Positions 10,742-22,156 of a stretch of DNA of 64,000 bases are shown one piece after another; within the stretch, counting starts at the first letter, position 1; each line of letters opens with the position of its first letter. The notes below the pieces were generated by a model, which searched no databases, had not been told where the DNA came from, and worked only from the letters and a program-made list of their open reading frames with translations. The stretch is taken from positions 1 through 64,000 of the forward strand of contig NBAY01000045.1 of assembly GCA_002794775.1 (NCBI GenBank), given 5' to 3'. The translations under genes were made by a program, and so were the position numbers. The DNA comes from Porodaedalea pini. Its lineage: Eukaryota > Basidiomycota > Agaricomycetes > Hymenochaetales > Hymenochaetaceae.

Positions 10742-11740
10742 TGAAAGGTGATGGTACAGGTCTACAGGCAGACTCAGACCTGGTTGAGTTTGGCCACTGG
10801 GGGTTCACTCTAACGTGTCTGATGGAGGGGATAGTGTCAGGAAGTGTAGGGAAGTGTAGGGGAATACTCAGGACCAGGTGTCGACTCGGGGACGTGAGTA
10901 CAAAGGATGACTGGCAAAACGTGCCTAAATGCAGTCGGAGAACAAAGAGCAACTACGATCTTGACAACCTGGGCTCTGAAACTCGCCAGTGAAGACAGGA
11001 ATCTATACTATTCGTCGAGACGATTCCGAATCTGAAAAGACCTTGAGACGCGATGCAGAATTGACGGAGATATGGCAGTTGCACTGGTTGCGGCTGGCGG
11101 AACACATGGAACTCCCGGAACCAAAAAGCTATTTTTTTAGCTCTACGATGCGGGCTAGGAATCGTGCAAGACAAGACAGTGTCCGAAAGCGATTTTAGAC
11201 GAGATTACGAATCTGAAGAGAGCTCGAGAATCGGTTAAGAACTGAGGGAGATATAGCAAAAGCAAGATTTGGCCGAAAATGGGACTCGAGACAGAACAGA
11301 TGGAACAGACAGAACAACACTGAATGGCAACGGAGATGAGAACTAAAGACTGGGACTGACTCCGGGGAACTAAACTTCTATTTTTGAGACATTTACATGA
11401 GTGTTTAAATAACCAACAGAGGGTTGAGCCTCTGAGCAGCATACAAAGGACACAAAGACAGACCGGAGGCTCTAGCCAAACAAAACCAAATAGCTGGAAC
11501 TCGGAGCCGGAACTCAGGCACATGAGTAATTAAGCTTTGGGAGGCTCGGAACAATACCAGATGTGACCCAAAATGGACTTTGGTGGCTCACCGGTGCAGA
11601 ACCAAGCTGTATGTGTCGAGTTAATCCTGCCAAACACTGAAAGTGTCCTGAACTGTGTTGGGGATACTTGTAAGACTGTCCTGAGTTGAGTCGAACCTAA
11701 TAGAGCTGATTCTGAGGCTAGCGGAATTGGGATCTCCACA
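10742..11740 (-). mobile_element. Element D, left copy (LTR-like, reverse)
   Basis: A 999-bp block that is the reverse complement of 13562-14498. In its own orientation it begins TGTGGAGATCC and ends ACCTTTCA. The inner part (about 11000-11740) is nearly identical to the other copy: a 122-codon open frame is the same in both. The outer part (10742-11000) is less alike and has an extra block of about 60-70 bp. Flanks are ccgt on the left (complement acgg) and gtgg on the right (complement ccac). TG...CA ends and 4-bp duplications suggest solo LTRs. The open frames in it are probably not genes. Confidence 0.82.
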
Positions 11741-12777
11741 GTGGCATCCAGTCCTCAACCTCCTTGTATTTGCCAAGACGACACGTAAGCTCATCAACAT
11801 GAGCCTCATACACCTCAAGACAATGACGAATGGTGGCCTGGCACTTGCGAATTGACATGCAAGACTCGGCGACATTCCTAGCCAATGCCCCAACCAGGAT
11901 GTTGATGGAAGCCACATCTGAGTAGTCAGGCACGTTGCCAAACTGCCAGACTGCACCGCCGATTCCAATCAGGTCTGCCATGGAAAGCGTGAGAGGAGTG
12001 AGCTGGGTACCACCATGCTTCCCATGGAACCTATCAAAGATGCAGTGTGCCTTGTTCCACAAACAGCGGGTGCACCACTGACTCTTGGGGACACCATCGC
12101 ATGACGCGCCCGTGACAATGCAAGTGTTGCAAGTGAGGGCAAACTGAACAGTCTGCCCTAGGTGTACCCCACCTCCGAGCAAATCCAGGTCCAGGCCATC
12201 AGAAACAGTGTCTTCGGGCTTCATGTCTCTTGCAGAGGACACACCCACAGCACACGGAACTTTGGATGGACCAGGACGAGAAGGCCCTTCATCGCCACTG
12301 GATTCAACCAAAACCGGCTTTCGCTTCATCCCAGGCTTCATAGGAGGGACATTGGCTGCCACCATCTCAGAACACATGTGCAAACCACCAACCTACATGG
12401 GGAACAGTCAACCATGAAGATCAGGATCGGTACAGAAAGGAATATTCACCTTTGCCACCTCACACGGTGCCTTTGTGGATGAGGTGCTTCCGCCAACTGT
12501 TGAAGGATTGGCTTTTACAGTCCCAGCCAGTGCAGCCAGGAAAGGAGAGGTGGAAGTCCTATAAGGGGTGTGGTGGGCCCACCAGTACCTCAACAAGACA
12601 TGGCACTCGCATCCGAACCAGCTTGAGGCAACAATGCGGGAGAGACAACCTCCCCGCTTTCTGCACCCAAACACATGAGGACAGGATGAGGGTGAGGCTG
12701 ATGTGTACGCAATCCATGACAGGGCAGAGGTGGAATCGACTGAGTAGGAGCAGAAGGATTCGGTATCTATGACAAAT

Positions 12778-12812
<35 letters not shown>

Positions 12813-13561
12813 ACAGCAGATGAAACTGGCAGAGGAGGACTGACCATATGATGAAGTCAGCCCTGGAGCTCCTCATCGGTCACTGTAGGATACAGCACAC
12901 GCAATGACTCATGCATGCCCCTCAGTTTTGCCGTGTGCTCCTCCTTTTCCTGAGCCTGTTTGGCCATCAGGAGATCCATACACTTGAGCCAGAATTGCAC
13001 CTCCTCTGCAGCCTGCTTGGCACGTTTGGTGTCCTCACGAGCCCAATGCTCTACCCTCTCCTGGGCCTTGCCAGCAGTGCATGCACACTCAGCAGCGACA
13101 AGCTCACATTTGTGCTTATGCTCGGCCACCTTCTCCTCCTCCTTAGTGATAAGGGACCAGGGACACTTGGGCAGTGTCTCCTCAGTCACGTTCTCCACCA
13201 CCTCCTCAGCCTCAGTCTGGAACATGTCCAGAAGGATGTCCATCATGGTAAAAGAGGTGTGGGTGGCTTTTGCATGCTTGGAAACACCATCCCACATGGT
13301 AGAAAGGGAGCACTAGAAAGGGTGTATCAGAAGCAAAAACAAGTGGTGCACCCAAGTAGCCTGCATATGCGCCATTGCCTCCTCGCAAGCCTCTTCACTT
13401 GACTTCTTGAGATCATTGAGAGCTGAGTTGAAGTCTTCCATACATGATGAGAAAGGATCACGCTGGATGAGACTCAGCAGGACAGACTCGGCAGGGGGAA
13501 CACCAACTTCCCTGGCAGGTTCCCCTTCTCCGCCCACTTCTCCACCCAATGAGGATGACAG
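11741..13561 (-). pseudogene. Antisense accessory gene of Gy-A (A'), central part, inverted
   Basis: This segment contains the middle exons of the antisense gene but reads on the minus strand, opposite to its 5' end (10527) and 3' end (14499). It has the coiled-coil exon (12857-13297), an exon ending at about 12430 (TVKANPSTVGGSTSSTK), and the cysteine-cluster exon (11718-12383: CNTC, then C, CTRC and C). Copy A shows the uninverted order at 30289-32393. The inversion lies precisely between the two D copies. A 28-base A run (12782-12809) is absent from copy A. Confidence 0.75.
12782..12809 (+). repeat. Poly(A) run of 28
   Basis: A pure run of 28 A inside the inverted segment, absent from the matching place of copy A (near 31420), where the flanking sequences are otherwise similar. 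It lies in what appears to be intron sequence of the antisense gene. Confidence 0.95.
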
Positions 13562-14498
13562 TGTGGAGATCCCAATGCTGCTAGCCTCAGAATCAGCTCT
13601 ATTAGGTTCGACTCAACTCAGGACAGTCTTACAAGTATCCCCAACACAGTTCAGGACACTTTCAGTGTTTGGCAGGATTAACTCGACACATACAGCTTGG
13701 TTCTGCACCGGTGAGCCACCAAAGTCCATTTTGGGTCACATCTGGTATTGTTCCGAGCCTCCCAAAGCTTAATTACTCATGTGCCTGAGTTCCGGCTCCG
13801 AGTTCCAGCTATTTGGTTTTGTTTGGCTAGAGCCTCCGGTCTGTCTTTGTGTCCTTTGTATGCTGCTCAGAGGCTCAACCCTCTGTTGGTTATTTAAACA
13901 CTCATGTAAATGTCTCAAAAATAGAAGTTTAGTTCCCCGGAGTCAGTCCCAGTCTTTAGTTCTCATCTCCGTTGCCATTCAGTGTTGTTCTGTCTGTTCC
14001 ATCTGTTCTGTCTCGAGTCCCATTTTCGGCCAAATCTTGCTTTTGCTATATCTCCCTCAGTTCTTAACCGATTCTCGAGCTCTCTTCAGATTCGTAATCT
14101 CGTCTAAAATCGCTTTCGGACACTGTCTTGTCTTGCACGATTCCTAGCCCGCATCGTAGAGCTAAAAAAATAGCTTTTTGGTTCCGGGAGTTCCATGTGT
14201 TCCGCCAGCCGCAACCAGTGCAACTGCCATATCTCCGTCAATTCTGCACCGCATCTCGAGATCTTTTCAGATTCGGAATCGTCTCAACGAATCGTTTCGA
14301 TTACTGTCTTCACTGGCACGTTTTGCCAGTCACCCTTTGTACTCGTGCCCTCGAGTCGACACCTAGCCCCGAGTATTCTATTACACTTCCCCACACTTCC
14401 TGACACTATCCCCTCCATCAGACACGTTAGAGTGAACCCCCAGTGGCCAAACTCAACCAGGTCTGAGTCTGCCTGTAGACCTGTACCATCACCTTTCA
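13562..14498 (+). mobile_element. Element D, right copy (LTR-like)
   Basis: A 937-bp block from TGTGGAGATCC to ACCTTTCA, the inverted partner of 10742-11740. A TATA-like ttatttaaac lies near 13889. Flanks are acag (left) and ccac (right). These do not match each other, but each matches a flank of the other D copy (acgg and ccac). That is the pattern expected if the two copies recombined and inverted the DNA between them. Confidence 0.82.
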
Positions 14499-14612
14499 CC
14501 ACCTATGCCATTCCTTGACAAGGAATCTTTCATTAACTATTGGACCGTTCAAGAACAGGAGGAGAAGGAAGAAAAGGAAAAGAAGAAGGGAAAAGGGAAG
14601 GGTAGAAAATAG
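14499..14612 (+). pseudogene. Antisense accessory gene of Gy-A (A'), last codons
   Basis: Reads PMPFLDKESFINYWTVQEQ followed by a Glu/Lys-rich tail ending KGKGRK and TAG, matching the C terminus of the gene in copy A (30289-30400, minus). Its upstream neighbour codons are now at 11741 in reverse orientation, separated by the D element. Confidence 0.8.
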
Positions 14613-14829
14613 GGTAGTTTTGCTGTTTGTTATTTATTAAGGGAATTTAGTCTATGGTTGGGATCGCATTACACTGTGCTTTATGATGGAAGTATAAGAC
14701 TCAGCTTTTCCTTCCAGGCTTGGTAGAGTACTGTTTTTTGTGGATTTTGCAGTTTCAAAGTTTGAGAGTAGGGGTTTAGTGTGTGAAAGGAAATGGAATG
14801 AGCATGAATATCAAAGAGAATAAGGGGTA

Positions 14830-17800
14830 TCATGATTCGGATTCAGTTCCAGAGTCGGTGTCGAGGATTTCTGTTGGTTGTGGCCGATCCTTGGCACTGA
14901 GCTCCTCCCCTTCGATTTTTGAATGTTTGTTGGCAAGATCGTCGAGCTCTGAGTCAGTTTGCTCAACTATCTGGGTGACTGGGGTTGATATGTTTGCTTG
15001 GAGGTGGTATGAGATAACTCTGAAGGTGTATTGTAGTGCCAAGACTGTGCCTGTGAGTTCTGTGAGAATGTATGATCCTCCAGTTGTTCGGCGAACAACT
15101 ACCATTGGTCTGAGGTATTTGGGTTTGGCTTTCTGGCTTAGTTCCATGTTGATTCATGAGTTTTGAACCAGAACCAGGGCTCCAGGGCCAAAGTCATAGT
15201 CTCAGATCGTGTTGGTAGTGTTTTTTGAATTGCTGGATTGACTTGAAGTGAACATGCATGACTGCCAAGTGTACTCATTTCAAGTCTTCTGGTCGACGCT
15301 GGAGTGCCCTTGCTCATGCCGTGAGTAGTTCTGACTGAGATACTTTCGATGTGTATACTGGTGACATGTACGTTTGTTCAGCCAAGTCGAATGGAAGGAT
15401 CGGCTGGACTCCATGGACCATGTAGTATGGCGAATATCCCGTTGCTTTCTGAATCGTAATCCTCTCAGCCCATATGGCATGGTATGCATGTTGTGACCAT
15501 CGAGTTTTGTCATTCCCAGCAAGTTTCATCAGTGTTTCCCTAAGGTCCCTGTGGCGTCACTCTACAATTCTGTTTGCTCTCGAGTTGTAGGGGGAGATTC
15601 GGATATTGTGGACTCTGTATCTTGCCAACATCCTGATTACTTTGCCATTGAATGATGGTTCATTGTCTGAAATGATCTCATGTACATAACCCCATTGACA
15701 TATGATGTCCTGGAAGATAAAGTTGGCGATTGATCTTGAGTTGTCAGCATGTAAGAGTCAGAATTCTGGGTAGCCTGTGAGTGAGTCTCTTGCCTGGATT
15801 ATATACCTGAATCCCCCTGATTTGGGCATGAGCATCACATCTATGTGTACCCTGGCAAATAGTGGCACTGGTGTTGGGACATTCAGCAGAATTTGTACAT
15901 GAGTGAATTGCCGAGTCTGGCACAAGTGACACGTCTTCAGGAACCAATGTATGTCGGAACTCATCATGGGCCACCAAAATTGATTGTGGATTCGTAGTTG
16001 TACTGAAAAGAATCCTTTGTGTCCCAGGTCATCGTGTGCTGACTGCATGACTGAGAATTGGCAATCTTGTGTGAGTATGAGTTGGTGTGGTCCCGAGTAT
16101 CATTTCCTCCAAAGTTGTCCATCTGCAATGAAAAACTGAGTTGCCTTTGTTACGAAGTGTCGAAATTTGTTGTCTGTCATGTCTTCTGGTTTCTTTGGGT
16201 TGCTGAGAAACTCTTTGATTTTTATCAACTCTTGATCAGCTGATTCTGCTGCAGCTGTCCAAGGAATGGTGGGAGTGTCTGCAGCAGGAGGAGTGTCTCC
16301 AGTGTATGCTACGAATATGAAAGCATACTGATTGTTGATCTATTCTTCGTAGTTTTTGTCATCTGGAGGGTTGGTGTCTGCTCACCTTCACCGACTGAGT
16401 CCGTCTGGGCCTGTATGCTGAGTGCCTGGTACATGGATAATTGTGAGGTAGAACAGTAAGATTCCAGCAATCCACTGGTTGATTGTCACATTTGGCTGGA
16501 TATCTGGGTTGTTGATCATGCCTTTAATGTACTTCACATCGACTTCAATGTAGAAGTGGTCCAGGCCTATTAGGTAGATTTGTGCATCATGGAGGACCCT
16601 CATGAGCCCAAACAGTTCTACTTTTGGCTGTGAGTAGTTCTGTTCTCTCTTGTTCCATGTTGCAGACATAAAACAGGCTGGGAATTGTTCTCCATTTTCT
16701 CCGATCTGTAAGAGAATTGCTCCATATCCTCAAATCAATGAATCTATGCAAAGGTGGACCGGTCTCCCACATTTGTAGTTAATTGGCCTGATGGCTCCAG
16801 ACTTGGCGACTGCCTTCTTAAGTTGGTCCATTGATCACTGTTTGAGTTTTCCGAATGAGAAGGGGACGTCCTTTCTGGTGAGTCAGTTCAGATCATATGC
16901 CAATTGAGCGAAGTCATTGATAAAGTGCCTGAGGACTCCTGCAGTTCTGAGGAATGATTGAACACCAGTAATGTCTTCACAAGGAGGCCAGTTGATGACT
17001 TTTTGGACTCGTGCTTTGTCTGGGACTCGTCCCGAGTAGTTGCAGGTATGGCCGACTATCACAGCTTCAGGTGCAGTGAGTACCAACTTTTTCCTGGACA
17101 GAGTTGCTCCAACTACTTTGAATCTTTGGAGGACTCAGTTGACATCATTTAGGTGTTCCCATATGAATCGGCAGATTCCTGAATTTTCCAGGATGGTCTC
17201 ATATGATCCATCCTGTAACTCATATCGTGTGGCTGGCCCTTTTATGGGTACATCGTCAATGTATGGGAACACCACATCCGGGATTTTGTCCTTCAGGATG
17301 AATGTGACATTGGCATGCATGATTTGCTGGGAGTTTGTATACCCCATGGGAATTGATGTGAGTTGAAATGCTCCTAGCGGCATCTGGAATGTCGTTATGT
17401 CCCTACTTCATATGGTGAGCTTCCTTTGGTTGAACACTATGAATAAGTCCAAGGTTGTATAGCAGGATCGGCCACCGAAAGACTCAGCAATGTGTTCTGT
17501 TGGATACGGTACCAACAGATCTCATATTGTGACTGCATTTAGTGGTTGAAGATCGTGGACTATTCTCAGTGACTTTCCATCCTTCTTTACTACACAGAAC
17601 CACCTGGATCAATATGACAAGTTTGATGGTTCATAAATGCTGGACATGATTTTGTCTTTGATGATTGTGATGACCTTGTCAAATATCCCCAGTGGGATGG
17701 GAATATTCTTTAGTACCCATGGAATATATTTGATGGTCAGGATAAGAACTGGAGTGAAGTAGTTGTAGTTGAGTGTGCCTTTCTCTGTTTTGTCCCAAGC

Positions 17801-18900
17801 GAATGCCATTTCCTGTGTCCGAATAACCCACCATGCGAGGTCCTTTTCTTTGGGGAGTAGGAACCTGGCTGGGTCTATGTCCATTTTGTCATACCATTCC
17901 TGGGTGAGTCATTTTCCAGGTGAGAATGGTGGCGGATGGGTTGGTAGTTCCAGAAGGTCTTTCAGAGGATTGGGATGCAGTGTTCTGGTGATTCGGTATT
18001 CTTTGGGGAGTGTGGTTGGAACTGGCTTTATATGATTGGCAACCTTCTTGTATTTGTAGAAAGGTTAAGTCATTCAGTGAGTTTGACTTGTTCGAGGAAT
18101 TAGAGATTCATTATCATATGGGTGATTGATAGAGAATAGTCCTGTTGCATCATTTGTTCAGGTTTTGTTGTTTTCCATATTTTGTTTTGGTTTTACGCCT
18201 CCTTTTTCTGTGATGGTGATCTCGATAGATTGCCTGTCAAAAGAAATATGTACTGCATTTGGCTCCAGGGTATCCATGGTATAGCATGGTTGTGCCTCTG
18301 GTTCATCTCATCAGTATGGTACCAATTCATTGACTATCAAAAATCCTTGTCCTCCTTGGCTGGCTGCTTTTGTTGTGTTCATTCTTGAGTCAGAACTGAT
18401 ATATCTCCTTCTGTTACCAGGTGGATTAGTTCTAGTACCTGGTCATTGATGTTTATATCCACCAACCAAGCCTTGCAGTGTGCGAGAAATGGTCAGCTGA
18501 GTAAGATATCAAATGGTGCCGGGTGTACAACTTGTGCTTGTACGAGTACTGAGAACCCTCCAAGTCCTATCCTGAGTTGTGGTATTAGTCTGAGCAATTG
18601 GGTCCTAGATGCATCTGCTGTCTTGATAATGATTCGTTCATTATTTAGAGTCGGTGATCCTAGGTGTTTCCATACATCCTGAGAAAGCCCTATAAATGAA
18701 GCTCCTGTGTCAAGCAGTCCTTCGACCTCGATCTTTCTATGTAACCATATGTCAATGACTCAGATTGGAATGCTTGCTGGTGCAATCAGTTCATTTTCCT
18801 GTGATTCAACCGGTGAGCCTGGTCTGGGTCCTGCCAAATACATTGCTGCGCCTTCTTCGTCATGGCTTATCAGACTCCGCTTCGCTATCATCATGTCCTT
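14830..18900 (-). pseudogene. Gy-A pol (A' copy): PR-RT-RH-IN
   Basis: Read from high to low coordinates: protease (about 18760-18446), reverse transcriptase (17884-17135, with LTSIPMGYTNSQQ and FPYIDDVPIKG, the YxDD motif), RNase H (about 16780-16388, ending HVPGTQHTGPDGLSR), integrase (16048-14960, with HDDLGHKGF, CHLCQ and HIDVMLMP), and an acidic tail ending DTDSGTESES. It makes and integrates element cDNA. Several TGA stops correspond to CGA in the implied frame. The RT stretch is frame-intact where copy A has a one-base insertion. Gag and the 5' LTR are absent because element C starts at 18901. Confidence 0.9.
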
Positions 18901-19504
18901 CATCAGGAAAATGGCAAAAACTCATACTTAGCCATAGTGGTATATAGTCACATAGCAGTTTATAGCATGTTATAGTCATGTATAGTTGCATAGTGCATAG
19001 TGATAGAGTGCTATATAGTGCTTATAGTTTTATATAGTTCATAGGCTCTCATAGTTACATAAAGTTATATAGCATATAGTTTATAGTATCCATAGTCAGA
19101 TATAGCTGCAATAGTATTATATAGTATATATCTACAATGATGCTGAGTAGAGAATCTCTTAGCACAATGGATGAAAACCAACCTGAGGTCACAACTGAAT
19201 GATGACTAGCATTTAGAATCTGTATTCATCAATCAGAAAAATATCTGCATAAAATAATAACTATGGTTGGGAGACTGTTTTTGGCTGCTCCTATATCGGA
19301 GTCCTAAGTCTGCATTGCATCACTCTCATTCAAACATTTATTTGTATAAATTTAAATTGTCTCTACTCTTTTACCCACCAATCTTGACACACTGGTTGTT
19401 GAAGAAATACTTTGGGATGAAGGGTTCATTAAGCAGGTAAAAGCAAAAGGTGGTGAGTAAGGATCTGAGAGTCAGTGAGACGTGTCAAAATTCACAAGTC
19501 CAAT

Positions 19505-19557
19505 TTCCCACGCTCTTGCTCATGATGGGCACCCATCCACGAGCAAGAGCGTGGGAA
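19505..19557. repeat. Hairpin, 17-bp perfect stem
   Basis: 19505-19521 (ttcccacgctcttgctc) is the exact reverse complement of 19541-19557. The 19-base loop holds a smaller gatggg/cccatc pairing. The second copy of C keeps the stem at 63953-64000, with a G-C pair replaced by A-T (19512/19550 versus 63959/63997). Confidence 0.9.
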
Positions 19558-20422
19558 CTCAATCACATGTGTGTTGGTTTTGACGCGTGCCACTGCCAAC
19601 TTCACACCATCCATCAACAACAGGACCCTGGTGCATTCGAAGGAGAATACTTTATGATCATTCTGCTTCAACCAGAAGGGGAAGTATGTCCAGATCGCAA
19701 ACCAATACCATCAAGACACTCAGCTGGAAACTCTCAAGCAGTGTATCACTGAAGGCACTTGGAAGATGGGTCTGAATGGAGAGTTTGAGACCACAGAAAA
19801 CATCATCAGGGTGAGTCATTGTATATGGCTGATTAATGTGTTCTGACTCTATATGTAGCATGAAGCTCCGAATGCAGAGTGGTGAAGCATGGCCTTTTTA
19901 CCCAACGACTCCTATGATGATTTGAATGCAGGAATATCTGCACTCAATATCTGTGCTCAATATCCATACTCTCGACCCTCCCATAACATCTACGTGCAAC
20001 ACCCCATAAAGAAAGATCCCTGCTCTGAGTGACAAGGACAAGACGAAGATTAAGCCACTCATGCTACGAAGAGGGGGCAGAAGATGTGCAAGCAGCACCG
20101 GCAGGCAGAACTGCAGGACAAGCACAACCGCATCCGCATGGGTCTTGCTCTGTCTGATGCATCTAAAGCCCACCTCGCAAATCTCACGAAAGTGCTGACC
20201 AGTGATGCTGTGCAAGATCCCTCATGCATCGAGACACGCATGTGGCACGAGGTCATGACGTGCAAGCATAACCATGGCAAGATGAAGATGGGGTGCAAGT
20301 TTACAGATGAGCAATGCCACAAGAAGATGGAAAGCTAGAAGAGGAAAGGAAAGGCTTGTTGGCGCTGTCTTCGAGTATGCCAATTTCTGCTTCCCTCCTA
20401 CTTGATGCTTTCTATTTTCCAG
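19558..20422 (+). other. Element C body upstream of eIF4G segment
   Basis: Open fragments occur at 19450-19752 and 20084-20338 (AELQDKHNRIRMGLALSDAS, with Cys/His residues further on), but I recognise neither. A frame ending GKACWRCLR at 20384 is followed by gtatgc and, 38 bases later, by tctattttccag. This could be an intron of about 38 bp leading into the eIF4G segment. Nothing more can be supported. Confidence 0.3.
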
Positions 20423-22146
20423 GGTACGCGTAGGAAACGTGGCGGCTCAACACGCGACGAGTCGAATTGTATCAGCGCTTCTGCCAATCAGTTCAATGTC
20501 AAATGCTGCTTCCTCCTTTGAACACGTTGTGCCGCTCGAGCAGTCTGCGAACCGCTGGGTTGCGGGCAGCACGTCCAGGCGTGGGGCCTCAATTGACACA
20601 GACTCACCCAAGATTGTGGACAAGAAAGTCCGTTTGCTACTCAACAAGCTCACTATGGAGAAGTTTGAGTCCATCTCAAACCAGATCATTATGTGGGCAA
20701 ACAAGAGTGAGAGTGAGAAGGATGGGTGTACATTCATTCAGGTCATTCAGCTTATGTTCGAGAAGACGACAGATGAGGTGGCCTGGAGTGAGATATATGC
20801 TCGCTTGTGCCATAAGATGATAGAGCAGCTTAGTCTGAATGTGCAGGATGATGGTATCCACAATGCTGAGGGCAAGCCAATTACAGGTGGTCTGCTTTTC
20901 CATAAGTACCTTCTGAATCGCTGTCAGGAAGACTTCAAGCACAGCTGGACACAGAAGGAGTCGATGGCAGCAGTGGCTCTCGTGAAGGTGACAGAGGATC
21001 AGGCTGTTAAAGATTCCAACAAAAAGGAAGAAAACAAGGGGGCTGGCAAAAGTGCGCTGTACTCAGACGAATACTACACTGCTCAGAAGGCCAAGTGTCA
21101 AGGTCTCAGACTCGTCAAGTTCATCAACAAGCTCTTCAAGCTTCAGATGCTCACAGAACGTATCATGTATCAAGAAGCTGCTCAGCAACATTGACAATCC
21201 CGAGGAGGAAGAAATTGAAAGTTTATGTAAACTCCTGACAACTGTTGGTCAGGCGCTCAATACCTCTAAGGCTTGCGGACACATGGATGTCTATTTCAAT
21301 TGGATGAAGGAGCTTGCAAAGAGCAGCAACGTGTCGTCTTGTATGCTGTTCATGTTACAAGTGCATACCCTCTGTTTCCTAGCCTTTTGTTGAGCTGACT
21401 TTATTGGACAGGATGTGATTGAATTGTGGGAAAGGAAATGGACTACCTACAACTTGGTCGCTGCTCTGTCGACAATCGCTCAGATTCATGAGACGGTAAG
21501 CGCTCTTGCTTTGTTACTCGATTTCACTTGTGCTTACTAATATACAGGCCACAAAAGAGAAGGCACAACAGGAGCAACATAACTTAGCGTGGTCGGCCAT
21601 GTCTCACGGTGGTTCACACTGTGGCCATGATCATGGCAGATATGTTCAAGTCAGTCCTGACGGATGGGCTGCCTCTTCTGGCCCTTCGAGGCCTGCAAAC
21701 GAGGCAGGTGATCTGATGAACTCTGGCAAGATTCAGAAGGGCAGTGGCACCATGAACTTCAGACCGACCAGCATCTCACGAAGAAGGGAGACAGCAAGCA
21801 TGACAGTGCGAGCCTTTCAAGGACAAGTTTGAACATGAACATGTTCCAAATGCTGCAGGCCGCTGAGGCCGCTAATGATGCTCCTACTGCATCCTCGTCT
21901 CATCCAAGTCACCCGTCAAGCCGTATAATGAGCGTCGACTTGACCCACAATGCATCTGTGGAACCTGTCCAACCTGCTCAGCATCCCAGACTCAACCTGC
22001 TTCTGTGTTCGAAGCCCATGCAGGAGAAGTTGGAGAATAGTCCTGCTGAGACTCACAACAGTGAGGAGGGTGAGGAGGGCAAGATTCTTGAGAAGGACTA
22101 TGGGAAAATTGTCAATGTCCAAGGAGCTAGTGGAAAAGAAGACTGA
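20423..22146 (+). pseudogene. eIF4G MIF4G-region copy, decayed
   Basis: Closely matches the middle domain (MIF4G) of fungal translation initiation factor eIF4G, the scaffold that recruits eIF4A and ribosomes. Hallmarks are RRGASIDTDSP, LLNKLTMEKFESISNQII, FEKTTDEVAWSEIYARLC, AEGKPITGG, FHKYLLNRCQEDF, LYSDEYYTAQKAK, EEEEIESLCKLLTTVGQ and the post-domain NMFQMLQAAEAA. Two introns are still present (21361-21411 and 21496-21547, GT...AG), so it was copied from genomic DNA, not cDNA. Frame breaks occur near 20510 and 21160, and a TGA lies near 21830. The N-terminal eIF4E/PABP-binding part is absent. Not functional as an eIF4G. Confidence 0.88.
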
Positions 22147-22156
22147 CCAGGACCGC

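Larger units (their letters stand above)
18901..22156 (+). mobile_element. Element C with captured eIF4G segment (copy 1)
   Basis: The first 650 bp are almost the same as 63246-64000; both begin catcaggaaaatggc and both interrupt Gy-A copies at unrelated positions. That defines a mobile-element end. The first 240 bp are packed with tatag motifs, like the subterminal repeats of some DNA transposons. Next come a strong hairpin (19505-19557), unrecognised open fragments, and the eIF4G-like segment. No transposase is recognised. The right end is unknown because a Gy-A LTR begins at 22157. A Helitron (5' TC after A) or a terminal-repeat DNA transposon are both possible. Confidence 0.65.

Noticed and set aside
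12782..12809. Poly(A) run as the tail of a retroposon or processed gene
   Set aside because: No target duplication or new sequence stands next to it; it lies inside the intron-like part of the antisense gene and is better seen as a local homopolymer expansion.
11155..14147. Identical 122-codon Cys/Leu-rich frames (11155-11523 minus, 13779-14147 plus)
   Set aside because: Both lie in the D repeat copies. The identity reflects repeat homology or gene conversion, not coding constraint, and the frames span promoter-like sequence of an LTR.
20423..22146. eIF4G segment as a functional host gene
   Set aside because: Frame shifts near 20510 and 21160, a stop near 21830, absence of the N-terminal part and truncation by a Gy-A LTR.
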